A DNA stretch of 64,000 nucleotides from Lentiprolixibacter aurantiacus (GTDB taxonomy: Bacteria > Bacteroidota > Bacteroidia > Flavobacteriales > Flavobacteriaceae). Of the stretch, positions 53,561 to 64,000 are shown piece by piece; the first letter of the stretch is position 1; each line of letters opens with the position of its first letter. The stretch covers positions 372,001-436,000 of the forward strand of contig NZ_JAPFQP010000004.1 in assembly GCF_026241225.1 (NCBI RefSeq), given 5' to 3'. Below the pieces are notes generated by a model. It was not told where the DNA came from. It did not search any database and was given only the letters and a program-made list of their open reading frames with translations. A program made the translations under genes and the position numbers.

Positions 53561-54565
53561 CTACCTGAATCCGAAATTAACTCCTACGGTTAATCGGTTG
53601 AATTCGCCCAGGGAATAATCGGCATTCAGCCTGAAGAAGCCGAGTTTCAATTTGGTGCCTACATTGGCAATAACACCGCTGGCGTCTGCGCTTACAGAAA
53701 AAGGATCGTTGTAAGTCGTCTGAAATGGCCCCGAAGTTACCACATAGGTACCCAGGACATCAGTTTCTGATGTTCCGGAAAGGTATCCGAGTCCGCCATA
53801 AAAGTTAATGATAGGCAAACGCGTGGAGACCACGGCCTGGAAGTTCCAGGTTTTAAGCTTGGTATCCAGCCGCTGATTTGAGCCGTCAACCACTGAAGTT
53901 GAGGTAAAATCATATTCCCCGTTTAATTGCGTGTAGCCGATTACAGCTGATATGGCAACAGGGAGCATTTTATCTGCAGGAAGGTGTTTGGTAAATTCAT
54001 GCTGTATCCCAACGCCAAAAAGGCTCAGGGAAACATCATCTGTTTCTATTTTAGGAAGAAAACGCGCCTTGACCTCTGTACCTTTAATTAAACCAACACT
54101 GGCCTGAAGGAATCCTGAAGGGATAAAGTTGATGTCTTCTGCAGCAAGTCCGGAAGGCAGCTCAAAATCTGCCCGTACCAGGCCGGTTTCATCTTCAACA
54201 AAAACCTGCACACCCTGAATGTCGCCCAGAGCTGTTGAAACCGTTTTAGAAGTGCTTCCATCTGTAAACTGCAGGTTCTGGTAATCGGCAGTATTCAGAA
54301 CAAAAGATTTTTTGTCGTCTTTGTTTCCGAAAAACGACAGGTTACCCACAACCGATATTTCAAATCCCCCAAGGGGCTTGGCATCCGCAGTATTGTACCA
54401 GCTGCCACCCAGGCTGTAGATAGAAGCCTCCAGGGTTGGAGCAAGGTAGTCATTGGTGTACTGTTCTGCATCATCTATTCCCGCTGCCAGCAGGTCATTG
54501 ATGTTCGATTGGGCAAAACCACAGGCTGAAAAGCCAATAAATAGAAAAAATAAGATCCGTTTCAT
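53561..54565 (-). CDS. DUF6588-like outer-membrane protein
   Basis: This 334-residue protein has a signal peptide (GFSACGFAQ, cleavage near 19) and then NINDLLAAGIDDAEQYTNDYL, the start I associate with the DUF6588 family. Many Tyr- and Gly-rich amphipathic strands follow, and it closes in LTVGVNFGFR, compatible with a small outer-membrane barrel. Function is unknown. It starts 25 bp after the gyrB terminator on the same strand, and I see no clear promoter in that gap, so it may depend on readthrough from gyrB. Confidence 0.75.
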   Translation of the reverse strand: MKRILFFLFIGFSACGFAQSNINDLLAAGIDDAEQYTNDYLAPTLEASIYSLGGSWYNTADAKPLGGFEISVVGNLSFFGNKDDKKSFVLNTADYQNLQFTDGSTSKTVSTALGDIQGVQVFVEDETGLVRADFELPSGLAAEDINFIPSGFLQASVGLIKGTEVKARFLPKIETDDVSLSLFGVGIQHEFTKHLPADKMLPVAISAVIGYTQLNGEYDFTSTSVVDGSNQRLDTKLKTWNFQAVVSTRLPIINFYGGLGYLSGTSETDVLGTYVVTSGPFQTTYNDPFSVSADASGVIANVGTKLKLGFFRLNADYSLGEFNRLTVGVNFGFR

Positions 54566-54587
54566 TTTGTAATATTTTTCCTAAAAC

Positions 54588-54618
54588 TAAAAAACTCGCC
54601 CCATGGGAGCGAGTTTTT
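54588..54618 (-). terminator. Intrinsic terminator of gyrB
   Basis: AAAAACTCGC / GCGAGTTTTT around CCCATGGGA, with a U run on the minus strand, 19 bp past the gyrB stop. Confidence 0.88.
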
Positions 54619-54637
54619 GTTGTGTAAGGCACAATTC

Positions 54638-56584
<1,947 letters not shown>

Positions 56585-56616
56585 TTACGTTTATAGCCTG
56601 CAATTTTGCAATCCAA

Positions 56617-56624
56617 CAAATATA
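56617..56624 (-). promoter_or_regulatory. -7 box of gyrB
   Basis: CAAATATA reads TATATTTG on the minus strand, about 40 bp before the gyrB start. No matching -33 was found. Confidence 0.5.
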
Positions 56625-56771
56625 CGCAATCACCTATATAATATACGTTTGCTTGACATTTGAAGGTCCGAAGTTATCAACAATTTAACAACAATTTAGC
56701 AGTGTTTTCACCTTAATCAGAATTCGGGATACTCTATGACATTTATTAGGTTTTCCATTCTTTTTGAATTG

Positions 56772-56779
56772 TACATTTG
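56772..56779 (+). promoter_or_regulatory. -7 box of the SLC13-type transporter gene
   Basis: TACATTTG fits TAnnTTTG and ends 29 bp before the ATG at 56809. It lies inside the longer open frame, which argues against the upstream TTG start at 56764. Confidence 0.55.
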
Positions 56780-56808
56780 TAAGCGGAAAACCTGCTAATA
56801 ATTTTCTA

Positions 56809-58257
56809 ATGGCTGATTCCCGAACGGCGTCGCTGAAGCTGATGCCTCATATACAGAAAGTGGTAGATATCCAGAGCAAGATCATTTACTTCCTGCTCAG
56901 TATCATCCTCTCTTTTGCGCTTACCTACGCCCTTTACGAACCTGTCATGGATCAGGCCCAGATCTATGTGCTTTTTATGCTGTTCCTCGCTGTTGGTTTA
57001 TGGATTACAGAGGCCATTCCGCCTTTTGCCGTCGGGCTCCTGGTCTTCGGTTTTCTGATTTTCGCTATGAACAGCTATTATTCCGAGGTAGATCCTGAAA
57101 ACGTGCAGGCCCACTACATAGAATATATCAACTCCTGGTCCAGTAGTGTGATCTGGTTAATGCTTGGCGGTTTTTTTATGGCAGAGGCCATGAGCAAAAC
57201 CAAACTGGATCGACTGGTTTTCCGTTTATCCATATCCCGTTTTGGCACCAAACCCAAATTTATCCTGCTTGGGCTAATGCTCACGACGGCACTTTTCTCC
57301 ATGATCATGTCCAACACGGCAACGACAGCCATGATGATTGCCTCTGTGATGCCTTTTGTGAAGACACTCGACAAAAATTCACCCTTTTCCAAAGCCATAT
57401 TGCTGGGTATTTCCGGAGCAGCTTCCATAGGCGGTATGGGGACCCTGATAGGGTCTCCCCCTAATGCAGTGGCTGTTGAGGCCCTTAATAACAATGGGGT
57501 AGACATCGGTTTTCTGGAATGGATGATGGTTGGTTTCCCTCTGGCCATACTTTTTACATTCCTTTTTTGGTTGCTGCTTTCCAACCGATATATCCCCAAG
57601 GTAAAGGAAGTGCAAATTGAACTGGAAAAAGAGGAAACAGACGATCCTGCTAGCATCTATAAGTTTGAGCGGATTAAAAAAAGGATTGTGCTGGCCGTTC
57701 TGGGCCTTACTTTACTATTATGGTTAACAGAAAATGTTCATGGTATACCGGCCTCCGTTGTGTCCCTGCTGCCCATTATCCTGCTAACCATGTCTGGTAT
57801 TATTAGTGGGGACGACGTGCGAAAACTACCCTGGGATACCCTGATGCTGGTAGCGGGTGGACTGGCCCTGGGCCTTGCCATAAAGGAAACCGGACTGGCT
57901 AGCTTCTATGTGGAAAAAATACAGGAATTTGACCTCAACTTCTATGTCCTTGTACTGTGCTTTGGCTTCCTGACCGTAGTACTTTCAAATATTATGAGCA
58001 ATACCGCAACGGCTACCATACTTATACCCATCGGGATTATACTTACATTCAAAAACCCGGTTGTTTTGCCACTGGTAATAGGTTTATGTGCTTCTGCCGC
58101 GCTCTTTTTGCCAATTTCAACCCCTCCCAATGCCATTGCATACAGCACCGGCAAGCTGGTTCAGCGAGATTTCCGATACGGAGGTATCAGCCTTGGATTA
58201 ATGGCCCCCATTGTGATTACAGTTGTCGTGTCACTTATCTATACATGGCTGGCTTAG
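56809..58257 (+). CDS. SLC13/DASS-family sodium:anion symporter
   Basis: This 482-residue inner-membrane protein has about eleven helices. The two substrate loops of the family are intact: SNTATTAMMIASVMPFV plus GTLIGSPPNAVAVEAL in the first half, and SNTATATILIPIGI plus LPISTPPNAIAYSTG in the second. These SNT motifs bind Na+ and carboxylate. Members import C4-dicarboxylates, citrate or sulfate; the exact anion is unknown here. I use ATG 56809 (MADSRTASL); the upstream TTG at 56764 would put the promoter inside the gene. It is convergent with asnB. Confidence 0.9.
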   Translation: MADSRTASLKLMPHIQKVVDIQSKIIYFLLSIILSFALTYALYEPVMDQAQIYVLFMLFLAVGLWITEAIPPFAVGLLVFGFLIFAMNSYYSEVDPENVQAHYIEYINSWSSSVIWLMLGGFFMAEAMSKTKLDRLVFRLSISRFGTKPKFILLGLMLTTALFSMIMSNTATTAMMIASVMPFVKTLDKNSPFSKAILLGISGAASIGGMGTLIGSPPNAVAVEALNNNGVDIGFLEWMMVGFPLAILFTFLFWLLLSNRYIPKVKEVQIELEKEETDDPASIYKFERIKKRIVLAVLGLTLLLWLTENVHGIPASVVSLLPIILLTMSGIISGDDVRKLPWDTLMLVAGGLALGLAIKETGLASFYVEKIQEFDLNFYVLVLCFGFLTVVLSNIMSNTATATILIPIGIILTFKNPVVLPLVIGLCASAALFLPISTPPNAIAYSTGKLVQRDFRYGGISLGLMAPIVITVVVSLIYTWLA

Positions 58258-58359
58258 CGGTCCTGGAATAATAAAGGAGTACCCATCCCTGAATACTCCC
58301 TTGCGACTAACTTAAAAACTGCTTGAAATATTTGCAGCCCTAAACAGGCTGTGTCCCAT

Positions 58360-60030
58360 TTATTTTACATAGGCGTCTTCATGCACCTGTGCCACTGCCC
58401 TTCCAGACGGATCGTTCATGTTCTTGAATGCCTCATCCCATTCCAGTGCAATTTGCGTGCTACAGGCCACAGAAGCCTCCTGGGGTACTGACAGCGCCGC
58501 TGCGTCACTGGGAAAATGAGATTCGAAAATAGCACGGTAATAATACTCTTCCTTTGAAGTCGGGGTCTGTATAGGAAAACGATACTGTGCATTGGCAAGC
58601 TGCTCATCACTAACCTCCTTATCTACCAGCTCCTTGAGCGTATCGATCCAGCTGTACCCTACCCCATCTGAAAATTGTTCCTTTTGCCGCCAGGCAACAC
58701 TTTCCGGTAAATAATCCTCGAAGGCCTTTCGAACCACCCATTTTTCCATACGTTCGCCATTGATCATTTTATCCTTTGGGTTGATTCGCATGGCTACATC
58801 AATAAACTCCTTGTCCAGAAAGGGCACGCGTCCCTCAATTCCCCAGGCTGCCAGGGATTTGTTAGCCCTCAGGCAATCGTACATGTGGAGTTTTTTGAGC
58901 TTGCGAACGGTTTCCTCGTGAAAATCTTTTGGACCTGGTGCCTTGTGAAAATACAGATAGCCACCAAAGAGCTCGTCTGCACCTTCGCCGGAGAGCACCA
59001 TCTTGATCCCCATCGATTTTATTACCCGGGCCATCAGGTACATTGGCGTAGAAGCACGCACTGTTGTGATATCATAGGTTTCCAGGTTGTAGATCACATC
59101 CTTGATCGCATCCAGACCTTCCTGTATAGTAAATTTGATTTCATGATGAACCGTTCCAATATGGTCTGCCACTTTGCGTGCAGCAGCCAGGTCCGGCGAT
59201 CCTTCCAGGCCTACTGAAAAGGAGTGTAACTGGGGCCACCAGGCATCCACCTTATCATCGGACTCTACCCTTTTCTGGGCAAATTTCTTGGCAATGGCAG
59301 AGGTTACAGAAGAATCCAGCCCCCCGGAAAGCAATACGCCATAAGGCACATCAGACATCAGCTGCCGGTGAACTGCTGCTTCCAGAGCTTCCCTTACTTC
59401 TGCAATACTGGTTTTGTTTTCTCTTACAGCATCGTACCCCATCCAATCACGGGTGTACCATCGCTTCAGCTCGCCATCTCCACTGTGGAGATAGTGTCCC
59501 GGGGGAAAAAGCTCAATCTTGCTGCAGGTCCCTTCAAGGGCCTTAAGTTCGGAGGCAACATAGAAGGTTCCGTTCTTATCCCATCCCATATAAAGGGGGA
59601 TTATCCCCATATGGTCCCTGGCCACAAAATACTCGTCCTTGGCGGCATCATAAATTGCAAACCCAAAAATTCCATTGAGTTCATCAAGGAACTCCACGCC
59701 CTTTTTCTGGTACAGGGCGAGGATCACTTCACAGTCCGACTGTGTAGCAAAGTCGTATGTTCCCTCGAACTCTTTTCGAAGTTCACGGTGGTTGTATATT
59801 TCACCGTTGGCCGCCAGGACCAGCTTACCATCCGGACTAAACAAAGGCTGCTTCCCAGAAGCGGGATCCACAATTGCAAGTCGCTCATGGGCCAGGATGG
59901 CATTTTCATCAGCGTATATTCCACTCCAGTCAGGACCACGATGCCTGACCTTCTTTGACATTTCCAAAAGTTGGGGCCGAAGCCCTTCTGCTTTCTCCTT
60001 CAGATCGAAGGCACATACTATTCCGCACAT
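58360..60030 (-). CDS. asnB: Asparagine synthase B, glutamine-hydrolysing
   Basis: AsnB makes asparagine from aspartate, ATP and glutamine. The 556-residue protein begins MCGIVCAFD, with Cys2 as the glutaminase nucleophile, and has the class II amidotransferase site ILAHERLAIVDP and ANGEIYNHRELR. The synthetase domain has the PP-loop SGGLDSSVTSA near residues 235-245 and SGEGADELFGGY near 345. The 238-bp gap upstream is very AT-rich and has no clear -7 box. It draws on glutamine, so it ties to the two glutamine synthetases in the window. Confidence 0.96.
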   Translation of the reverse strand: MCGIVCAFDLKEKAEGLRPQLLEMSKKVRHRGPDWSGIYADENAILAHERLAIVDPASGKQPLFSPDGKLVLAANGEIYNHRELRKEFEGTYDFATQSDCEVILALYQKKGVEFLDELNGIFGFAIYDAAKDEYFVARDHMGIIPLYMGWDKNGTFYVASELKALEGTCSKIELFPPGHYLHSGDGELKRWYTRDWMGYDAVRENKTSIAEVREALEAAVHRQLMSDVPYGVLLSGGLDSSVTSAIAKKFAQKRVESDDKVDAWWPQLHSFSVGLEGSPDLAAARKVADHIGTVHHEIKFTIQEGLDAIKDVIYNLETYDITTVRASTPMYLMARVIKSMGIKMVLSGEGADELFGGYLYFHKAPGPKDFHEETVRKLKKLHMYDCLRANKSLAAWGIEGRVPFLDKEFIDVAMRINPKDKMINGERMEKWVVRKAFEDYLPESVAWRQKEQFSDGVGYSWIDTLKELVDKEVSDEQLANAQYRFPIQTPTSKEEYYYRAIFESHFPSDAAALSVPQEASVACSTQIALEWDEAFKNMNDPSGRAVAQVHEDAYVK

Positions 60031-60268
60031 ATAAATAATTTCATTTAAAAGTCAAATATCATATTTTATATAACATATTTAAATACTTATTATTATTTAT
60101 ATTACTATTTATAAGTTTTAAATTAATATTACACACAAAATATTAGATCAGATTTGGCTATTTAAATAAATCGCTGCAGAATTGTAAGCAAGTCAAATTT
60201 TAACGACTCTTTATAAAGGGCAAACACAAAAACAAAGTAGTTTTATCACTTAAACAAATCCATTATCC

Positions 60269-60808
60269 ATGAAAAAAGTATTTACACTGGCCATTTTCAC
60301 CCTGGCCCTGGTATTCACCACCTCTCTTACAGCACAGAAATTCAGCGGACTGGACAAAAGTCCGGCTGATATTGCCTCTTATCCATCTAGCTATCGCGTA
60401 TCCGAAAAAGCCGTTCGTGTGATCTACAGCAGGCCACAACTCAAAGGAAGGTCTCTTTCCGAATTGGCCCCTGCCGGCAAAGTCTGGAGGACCGGAGCCA
60501 ATGAGGCTGTAGAGATCACCTTCTACAAAGACGTTACCTTTGGCGATACAGCTGTTAAGGCAGGTACTTATTCCTTGTTTACGATTCCCGGAGAATCACA
60601 ATGGACTGTGATCCTCAATAAGAACCTCAATCAGTGGGGAGCCTATTCCTATGACGAAGGAGCTGATATTGCCCGTGCCATGGCCGGTGTGAGCAGTGAT
60701 GGGGAATCCCTGGAAGCCTTTTCAATGGCCTTCAAAGAAGTAGATAACGGCGTTCACCTTGTAATGGGATGGGGAACCACAAGAGTAGCCGTACCCATCA
60801 AGATGTAA
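60269..60808 (+). CDS. DUF2911 secreted protein
   Basis: This 179-residue protein has a signal peptide (TLALVFTTSLTAQ, cleavage near residue 22), then the DUF2911 region: VIYSRPQLKGRSL, GKVWRTGANEAVEITF, AGTYSLFTIPGESQWTVILN and VHLVMGWGTTRVAVPI. The domain is a beta sandwich of unknown function, frequent in Bacteroidota. It is periplasmic or surface-associated. A terminator follows. It is divergent from asnB across an AT-rich 238-bp gap. Confidence 0.88.
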   Translation: MKKVFTLAIFTLALVFTTSLTAQKFSGLDKSPADIASYPSSYRVSEKAVRVIYSRPQLKGRSLSELAPAGKVWRTGANEAVEITFYKDVTFGDTAVKAGTYSLFTIPGESQWTVILNKNLNQWGAYSYDEGADIARAMAGVSSDGESLEAFSMAFKEVDNGVHLVMGWGTTRVAVPIKM

Positions 60809-60830
60809 GTGAAATTTCCTAGAATACAGA

Positions 60831-60857
60831 AAAACCGGGAGCTTTCCCGGTTTTTTT
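60831..60857 (+). terminator. Intrinsic terminator of the DUF2911 gene
   Basis: AAAACCGGGA, loop GCTT, TCCCGGTTTT followed by TTT. It can act on both strands because the A run mirrors the T run. Confidence 0.9.
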
Positions 60858-60920
60858 ATTTCTACTATCCTGAGTTTTATGTTTAGTGAGTTAGGAGACA
60901 GATCCTGTTCTTAATGAACC

Positions 60921-61328
60921 TTACTCCCGGCGTTGTCCTTCCAGAAAGAACACTCCATCCGGAGTAGAGGCTTCACCGCTTATGGAGTCATCTTCCCGGT
61001 TTATGGTAATTTTTATAGGGGCACCATCCAGGTCTACTTCAAAATATAACACCTTGCTTTTCAGCATCACAGACTTCCCTGACAACTTTCCGTATTCCAT
61101 AACCAATTCCACCAGGTAATCCCTTCCAGATTTGGTAACATGTATCTGCCCATTGGTATATTCCGGTGGCACATCGGAAACGGTATAATCCCAAATCCCC
61201 ACCCATTTTTTCTTGGATATTATCGGGATATCATTCTCAGCAGTGTCAGGGATATCATTTCGCCCCGCGGCGGGGACAAAAACTAAAAGGGCAAGGAGCA
61301 GAACTCCAAAATGGAATAATTTCTTCAT
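60921..61328 (-). CDS. Small secreted protein of unknown function
   Basis: This 135-residue protein has a Sec signal peptide (LLLALLVFVPAAG, cleavage near residue 22). The mature part is acidic then lysine-rich, with KKWVGIWDYTVSDVP and beta strands ending FFLEGQRRE. No family is recognised. The GIWDYTVSDVP pattern is like small lipocalin-type stretches in other exported proteins here. It is upstream of no gene on the same strand and is convergent with the DUF2911 gene. Confidence 0.65.
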   Translation of the reverse strand: MKKLFHFGVLLLALLVFVPAAGRNDIPDTAENDIPIISKKKWVGIWDYTVSDVPPEYTNGQIHVTKSGRDYLVELVMEYGKLSGKSVMLKSKVLYFEVDLDGAPIKITINREDDSISGEASTPDGVFFLEGQRRE

Positions 61329-61455
61329 GATACAGCTGTTTTTATTTCTTTAAATGTAAGAAATAAATCTACCATATCGGCCTGATATTTTTTCCCAAAG
61401 AGCGATTTTTAAGCCCTACCGGGTTCATTATCAGAATACCAGGTTTTTAAAAGCA

Positions 61456-62586
61456 TTATTCATTGCTAAGGAAAAAGGATACCCGCCGGTTTTCTTGTCG
61501 GCCTTCCTCGGAATCATTGGATGCCAGCGGTTCTCGGCCTCCTTTGCCAGACCAGCTGATTCTGCTTTTAGGTAGCCCCAATCTCCTCAATTCCCTGGCG
61601 ACAGCTTCGCTCCTTCTTTCAGACAGGCGTTGATTATAGGTAGCTGTGCCTACATTATCCGTATGCCCGTGCACCGTAATTTGATAGGTGGGATGCTTCG
61701 CCAGGTAGTTATAGACGGTTAGAACTTCTTCCCGGGCTTCAGAATCAAGGTGGTACTCATCAAATGCAAACAGTACATTTTTAAAGGTATGCTCCTCACC
61801 CAGTTCATATGCAACCTCGTCTTCTATTGGGACGGAAGCCTCTGTTACGGTTCCGGATTTGCCAGGGCTGCTAAGGGAAACCCTATCCAGGTAATAATAA
61901 GCCCCCTGTCTGGCTAAGCGCTTCCTTTTAGTTGTCAAGGTTGCTGCGTTATTTTCAAAATTCCCCAGGATCATAAAGCGCTCCGTCCCTTTGGCCTCAA
62001 AAGTGGTCCTTACTTCAACCCAGTCCTGGGTGTCCCTGAAAAATTCCGAATCAGGAATACGAAGATAGTGATACCGGTTGTTGGCTTCACTGTAGCGGAC
62101 TTTCCTTGAAATATTCCTTTTGGTCTCAAATTTCAGAGGATTGTCTGTAAATAGCACACCAAATTCCCGGATAGCAAAATCTGAGCGTTCTGCCAGACTG
62201 ATGAAAAATGAGAGCTCGTATTGTTTTCCTTTTTCCAGTGTCCCGATGAGCTCGCCTTGAAGATATTCCCTGTAGTCGTCCGGGGCATAGAGGTATAAAC
62301 CCGAATATCCGGAACCAAATTTTGCTGCCTGCTCCCCGTTAAAATTTTTTGGGGTACCCATATGTATGCTACAACTGTGGAAATAATCCGTGGAACCCAA
62401 AGTGGGGGTCGACCATTGCACTACATCAGTATTGAGATTACCCAATTTCACAGGACATTGCTCAAATTTTTCAAAACTGGGGTTCTGGACCAGGTTTTGA
62501 GCCTGACAAAACAGGCAAAGCAGGGCAAAAGTAAAGGTCCCTATTAATTTTGTACTCAGCGAATTCAAGATAATTGGCTTAACCAA
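61456..62586 (-). CDS. OmpA-family protein with N-terminal extracellular domain
   Basis: This 376-residue protein has a signal peptide (TFALLCLFCQAQ, cleavage near residue 29), then a jelly-roll-like domain starting LVQNPSFEKFEQCP. After residue 260 it has an OmpA peptidoglycan-binding domain: VLFAFDEYHLDSEA and HGHTDNVGTATYNQRLSERR (written in part). It probably links the envelope to peptidoglycan while showing the N-terminal domain on the outer side. The start is TTG 62584-62586; no ATG precedes the signal peptide, so the TTG is needed. An internal TTG at 62568 is another candidate. Confidence 0.85.
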   Translation of the reverse strand: MVKPIILNSLSTKLIGTFTFALLCLFCQAQNLVQNPSFEKFEQCPVKLGNLNTDVVQWSTPTLGSTDYFHSCSIHMGTPKNFNGEQAAKFGSGYSGLYLYAPDDYREYLQGELIGTLEKGKQYELSFFISLAERSDFAIREFGVLFTDNPLKFETKRNISRKVRYSEANNRYHYLRIPDSEFFRDTQDWVEVRTTFEAKGTERFMILGNFENNAATLTTKRKRLARQGAYYYLDRVSLSSPGKSGTVTEASVPIEDEVAYELGEEHTFKNVLFAFDEYHLDSEAREEVLTVYNYLAKHPTYQITVHGHTDNVGTATYNQRLSERRSEAVARELRRLGLPKSRISWSGKGGREPLASNDSEEGRQENRRVSFFLSNE

Positions 62587-62704
62587 CTCTAATGTAGGGA
62601 TTTAGGCATGGAAACCCATACTTGTTCCGGTTAAATGGATTCCTTCGGCGACAAACGAACGGTAAAATTTATAAAATCGTAAATCTGGTCTAAAAAGGTG
62701 ATGT

Positions 62705-64000
62705 CTAAAAATCAAATTTGTAGGTGGCTCCGGCAAGGACCTGTAATCCCTGTACCCTGAAATTGGCCCAGCGCTGATATTGATTATTGGCCAGGTTGCT
62801 TGCCTTGGCAAATATGGACAGCTGATTGTTAAAGCGGTAACCTAAATGTGCATTGGCATCAAAAAATCCATCCAACTGAATTATTGATGAAGGGAAATCC
62901 TGAGGTTGTACATTCTGCACTACCTGCGCGCTTATATCTTCCCGTTCGCCAACATAGAAAAGGTTGGCTCCAAGGAACCACTTTTCCCCGATCTGGTAAT
63001 CCATAAAAAGGGATCCCTGTATATTGGGAAGGTTCCATGCGGGGTTATCCGTTTCGGTATCGTAATCGAATATCTCAGCATTTAATCCCAGGCTAAAATT
63101 TCGGTTCACATCCAGATTAATTTCTCCGAATATCCCAAGGGTCTTGATATCGTCGTAAAACAATTCAAAGGAATTTCCGTAGAAATAGGCCTTTTCATCA
63201 TTCCTGAAAGCATTCTCAGGGGTCAGTTTAAATAGGGGTCGCCTGTTTTCTGCCGTATAAGAACCTTTGATATTATAACTCAGATTAGGAAGTAACTGGC
63301 CTTTAAGTCCTACATAAGCATCATACTGATGGTCTGTGGGTTGAATTACCAGAGCGGGCGCCAAAAACGGATTCTCCGAAACAAATCCATGATAGGAATT
63401 CTGGCGAAGCTCCCCCTCCACTCCACCATAGGCTATAGCAACCTCATCCAGCAAGCGGTATGAGGCTCTCACAGCAGGGTAGATATAAAAATTACTCTCA
63501 CTGTTCTCAGTATCGAGGCCATAGGTAATATTGGCTCCGAGGTTCAATGTTAGGTTGTCCCTCAATATATTCAGGCTGGGATTAATATTGGCCTGCATAA
63601 ATCCGTAATCAATACCCTCAAGATTTTGAAAATTACTGATCAGGGCATTTTGAAAACTTCCCCCAAGGTAATCTAGCCCGGCCGCTACTGTCAGGTTCTC
63701 TTCCGTTACCGGGAATTCCAGCACAGTCTGGAAAACCAGTCGGTTCTCGGCAGATTCCACATCATCCCAAAAACGTCGTAATTGAACTTCCGCTTTTTTA
63801 ACTGATGATTCTTCCATTTTCAAGTAGGCTCCTGCCTCAAGAGTAAAATACTGCTGCTTCTCGTCAATTCCCTCAATTATAATCGGATCATTAACCGTTT
63901 CAGGAAGTCCATACCAGTTGTACAGGCTGTGATTTGCACCCAGGTTGGCGCCCCAGCTGTAATTACGGTCGTTCTTGGTGTAATAGGCAGCCAGGTCCGT
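62705..64000 (-). CDS. TonB-dependent receptor-like beta-barrel, C-terminal part (cut by window edge)
   Basis: The frame is open without stop to the right edge, so the real N-terminus lies beyond 64000; a Met at 63823 is internal. The 431 visible codons show the repeating amphipathic strands of a large outer-membrane barrel (YSWGANLGANHSLYNWYGL, FDYDTETDNPAWNLPNIQG in part, GANLFYVGERED). It ends in YKFDF with terminal Phe, the usual signature of TonB-dependent receptors and other barrels. The plug and TonB box are not visible, so the substrate and even the exact class are uncertain. It ends 118 bp from the OmpA-family gene. Confidence 0.7.
   Translation of the reverse strand, partial: TDLAAYYTKNDRNYSWGANLGANHSLYNWYGLPETVNDPIIIEGIDEKQQYFTLEAGAYLKMEESSVKKAEVQLRRFWDDVESAENRLVFQTVLEFPVTEENLTVAAGLDYLGGSFQNALISNFQNLEGIDYGFMQANINPSLNILRDNLTLNLGANITYGLDTENSESNFYIYPAVRASYRLLDEVAIAYGGVEGELRQNSYHGFVSENPFLAPALVIQPTDHQYDAYVGLKGQLLPNLSYNIKGSYTAENRRPLFKLTPENAFRNDEKAYFYGNSFELFYDDIKTLGIFGEINLDVNRNFSLGLNAEIFDYDTETDNPAWNLPNIQGSLFMDYQIGEKWFLGANLFYVGEREDISAQVVQNVQPQDFPSSIIQLDGFFDANAHLGYRFNNQLSIFAKASNLANNQYQRWANFRVQGLQVLAGATYKFDF

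Noticed and set aside
58275-58300. Possible terminator between the SLC13 and asnB genes
   Set aside because: GGAGTA and TACTCC can pair, but there is no T run on either side, so it is too weak to call.
59368-59958. 196-codon ORF antisense to asnB
   Set aside because: Shadow of asnB codon usage.

Overview
The window looks like a chromosomal segment of a member of the Bacteroidota, most probably a marine-type Flavobacteriaceae. This rests on several points. At least a dozen gene starts or RNA genes are preceded by TAnnTTTG-type -7 boxes, four of them with a TTG about 20 bp upstream, which is the Bacteroidota promoter. There is a fused SecDF, a Rho with a long basic insertion, and a type III glutamine synthetase next to a eukaryote-like type II enzyme. 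Two proteins carry type IX secretion type B sorting domains. Families typical of this group (DUF4293, DUF3667, DUF1599, DUF2911, DoxX/BT_3928, DUF6588, FadL/OmpP1) recur. No prophage, transposase, CRISPR array or antibiotic cluster was seen, so most of the window is core genome.

Layout. 1-2.9 kb: the start of icmF on the left edge, purU, a PfkB-type sugar kinase, then a 286-bp gap that may encode a small RNA. 3-8.6 kb: minus-strand genes for a secreted protein, pyrF-prfA, a Rieske-apbE pair and purM, with one small plus-strand ORF. 8.7-13.1 kb: divergent glutamine synthetases III and II with repeated ACCCC boxes between them, then a Ca2+/Na+ antiporter. 13.2-15.4 kb: a BlaI repressor and an M56 sensor-like peptidase behind a promoter filled with palindromes. 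15.4-17 kb: a gene-poor stretch with a 50-codon gene, apt, tRNA-Arg(ACG) and duplicated tRNA 3'-end fragments.

17-23 kb is the most accessory-looking part: a GNAT protein, an exported DinB-like protein, a DUF2306 membrane protein, a broken lipoprotein gene with an 8-T run, a split YeeE/YedE transporter and a GH30 lipoprotein. 23-26.5 kb is a five-gene minus operon (DUF1599, DoxX/BT_3928, tpiA, prmA, clpS). 26.6-32.6 kb: folP and the diadenylate cyclase cdaA with a DUF3667 protein, convergent with truA and an ABC exporter, then a phosphoesterase and DUF4293. 33-36.7 kb: rho, rpsT, two tRNA-Glu and proS. 36.8-43.1 kb is a cell-surface region: a Trp/Gly- and Arg/Ser-rich lipoprotein, a FadL-type barrel and two paralogous T9SS cargo proteins.

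43.2-48.6 kb is a plus-strand run: folE, cysS, yidD, lgt, a DUF192 lipoprotein and an unusual ABC ATPase pair. 48.7-58.3 kb: secDF, mdh, a small lipoprotein, a DUF6588 outer-membrane protein, gyrB and an SLC13 transporter. 58.4-64 kb: asnB, a DUF2911 protein, a small secreted protein, an OmpA-family protein and the C-terminal part of a TonB-dependent receptor-like barrel cut by the right edge.

Functionally the window mixes nucleotide and one-carbon metabolism (purU, purM, pyrF, apt, folP, folE), nitrogen assimilation (two glutamine synthetases, asnB), translation (prfA, cysS, proS, rpsT, truA, tRNAs), envelope biogenesis (secDF, yidD, lgt) and many exported proteins of unknown role. I found no clear undescribed multi-gene system. 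The best leads are the putative small RNA at 2.75-2.94 kb, the boxes between the two glutamine synthetase genes, the BlaI/M56 operon whose membrane protein ends in a TonB-plug-like domain, the tRNA-Arg fragment repeats, and the low-complexity lipoprotein beside FadL. All assignments are from reading sequence and motifs; no database search was run.
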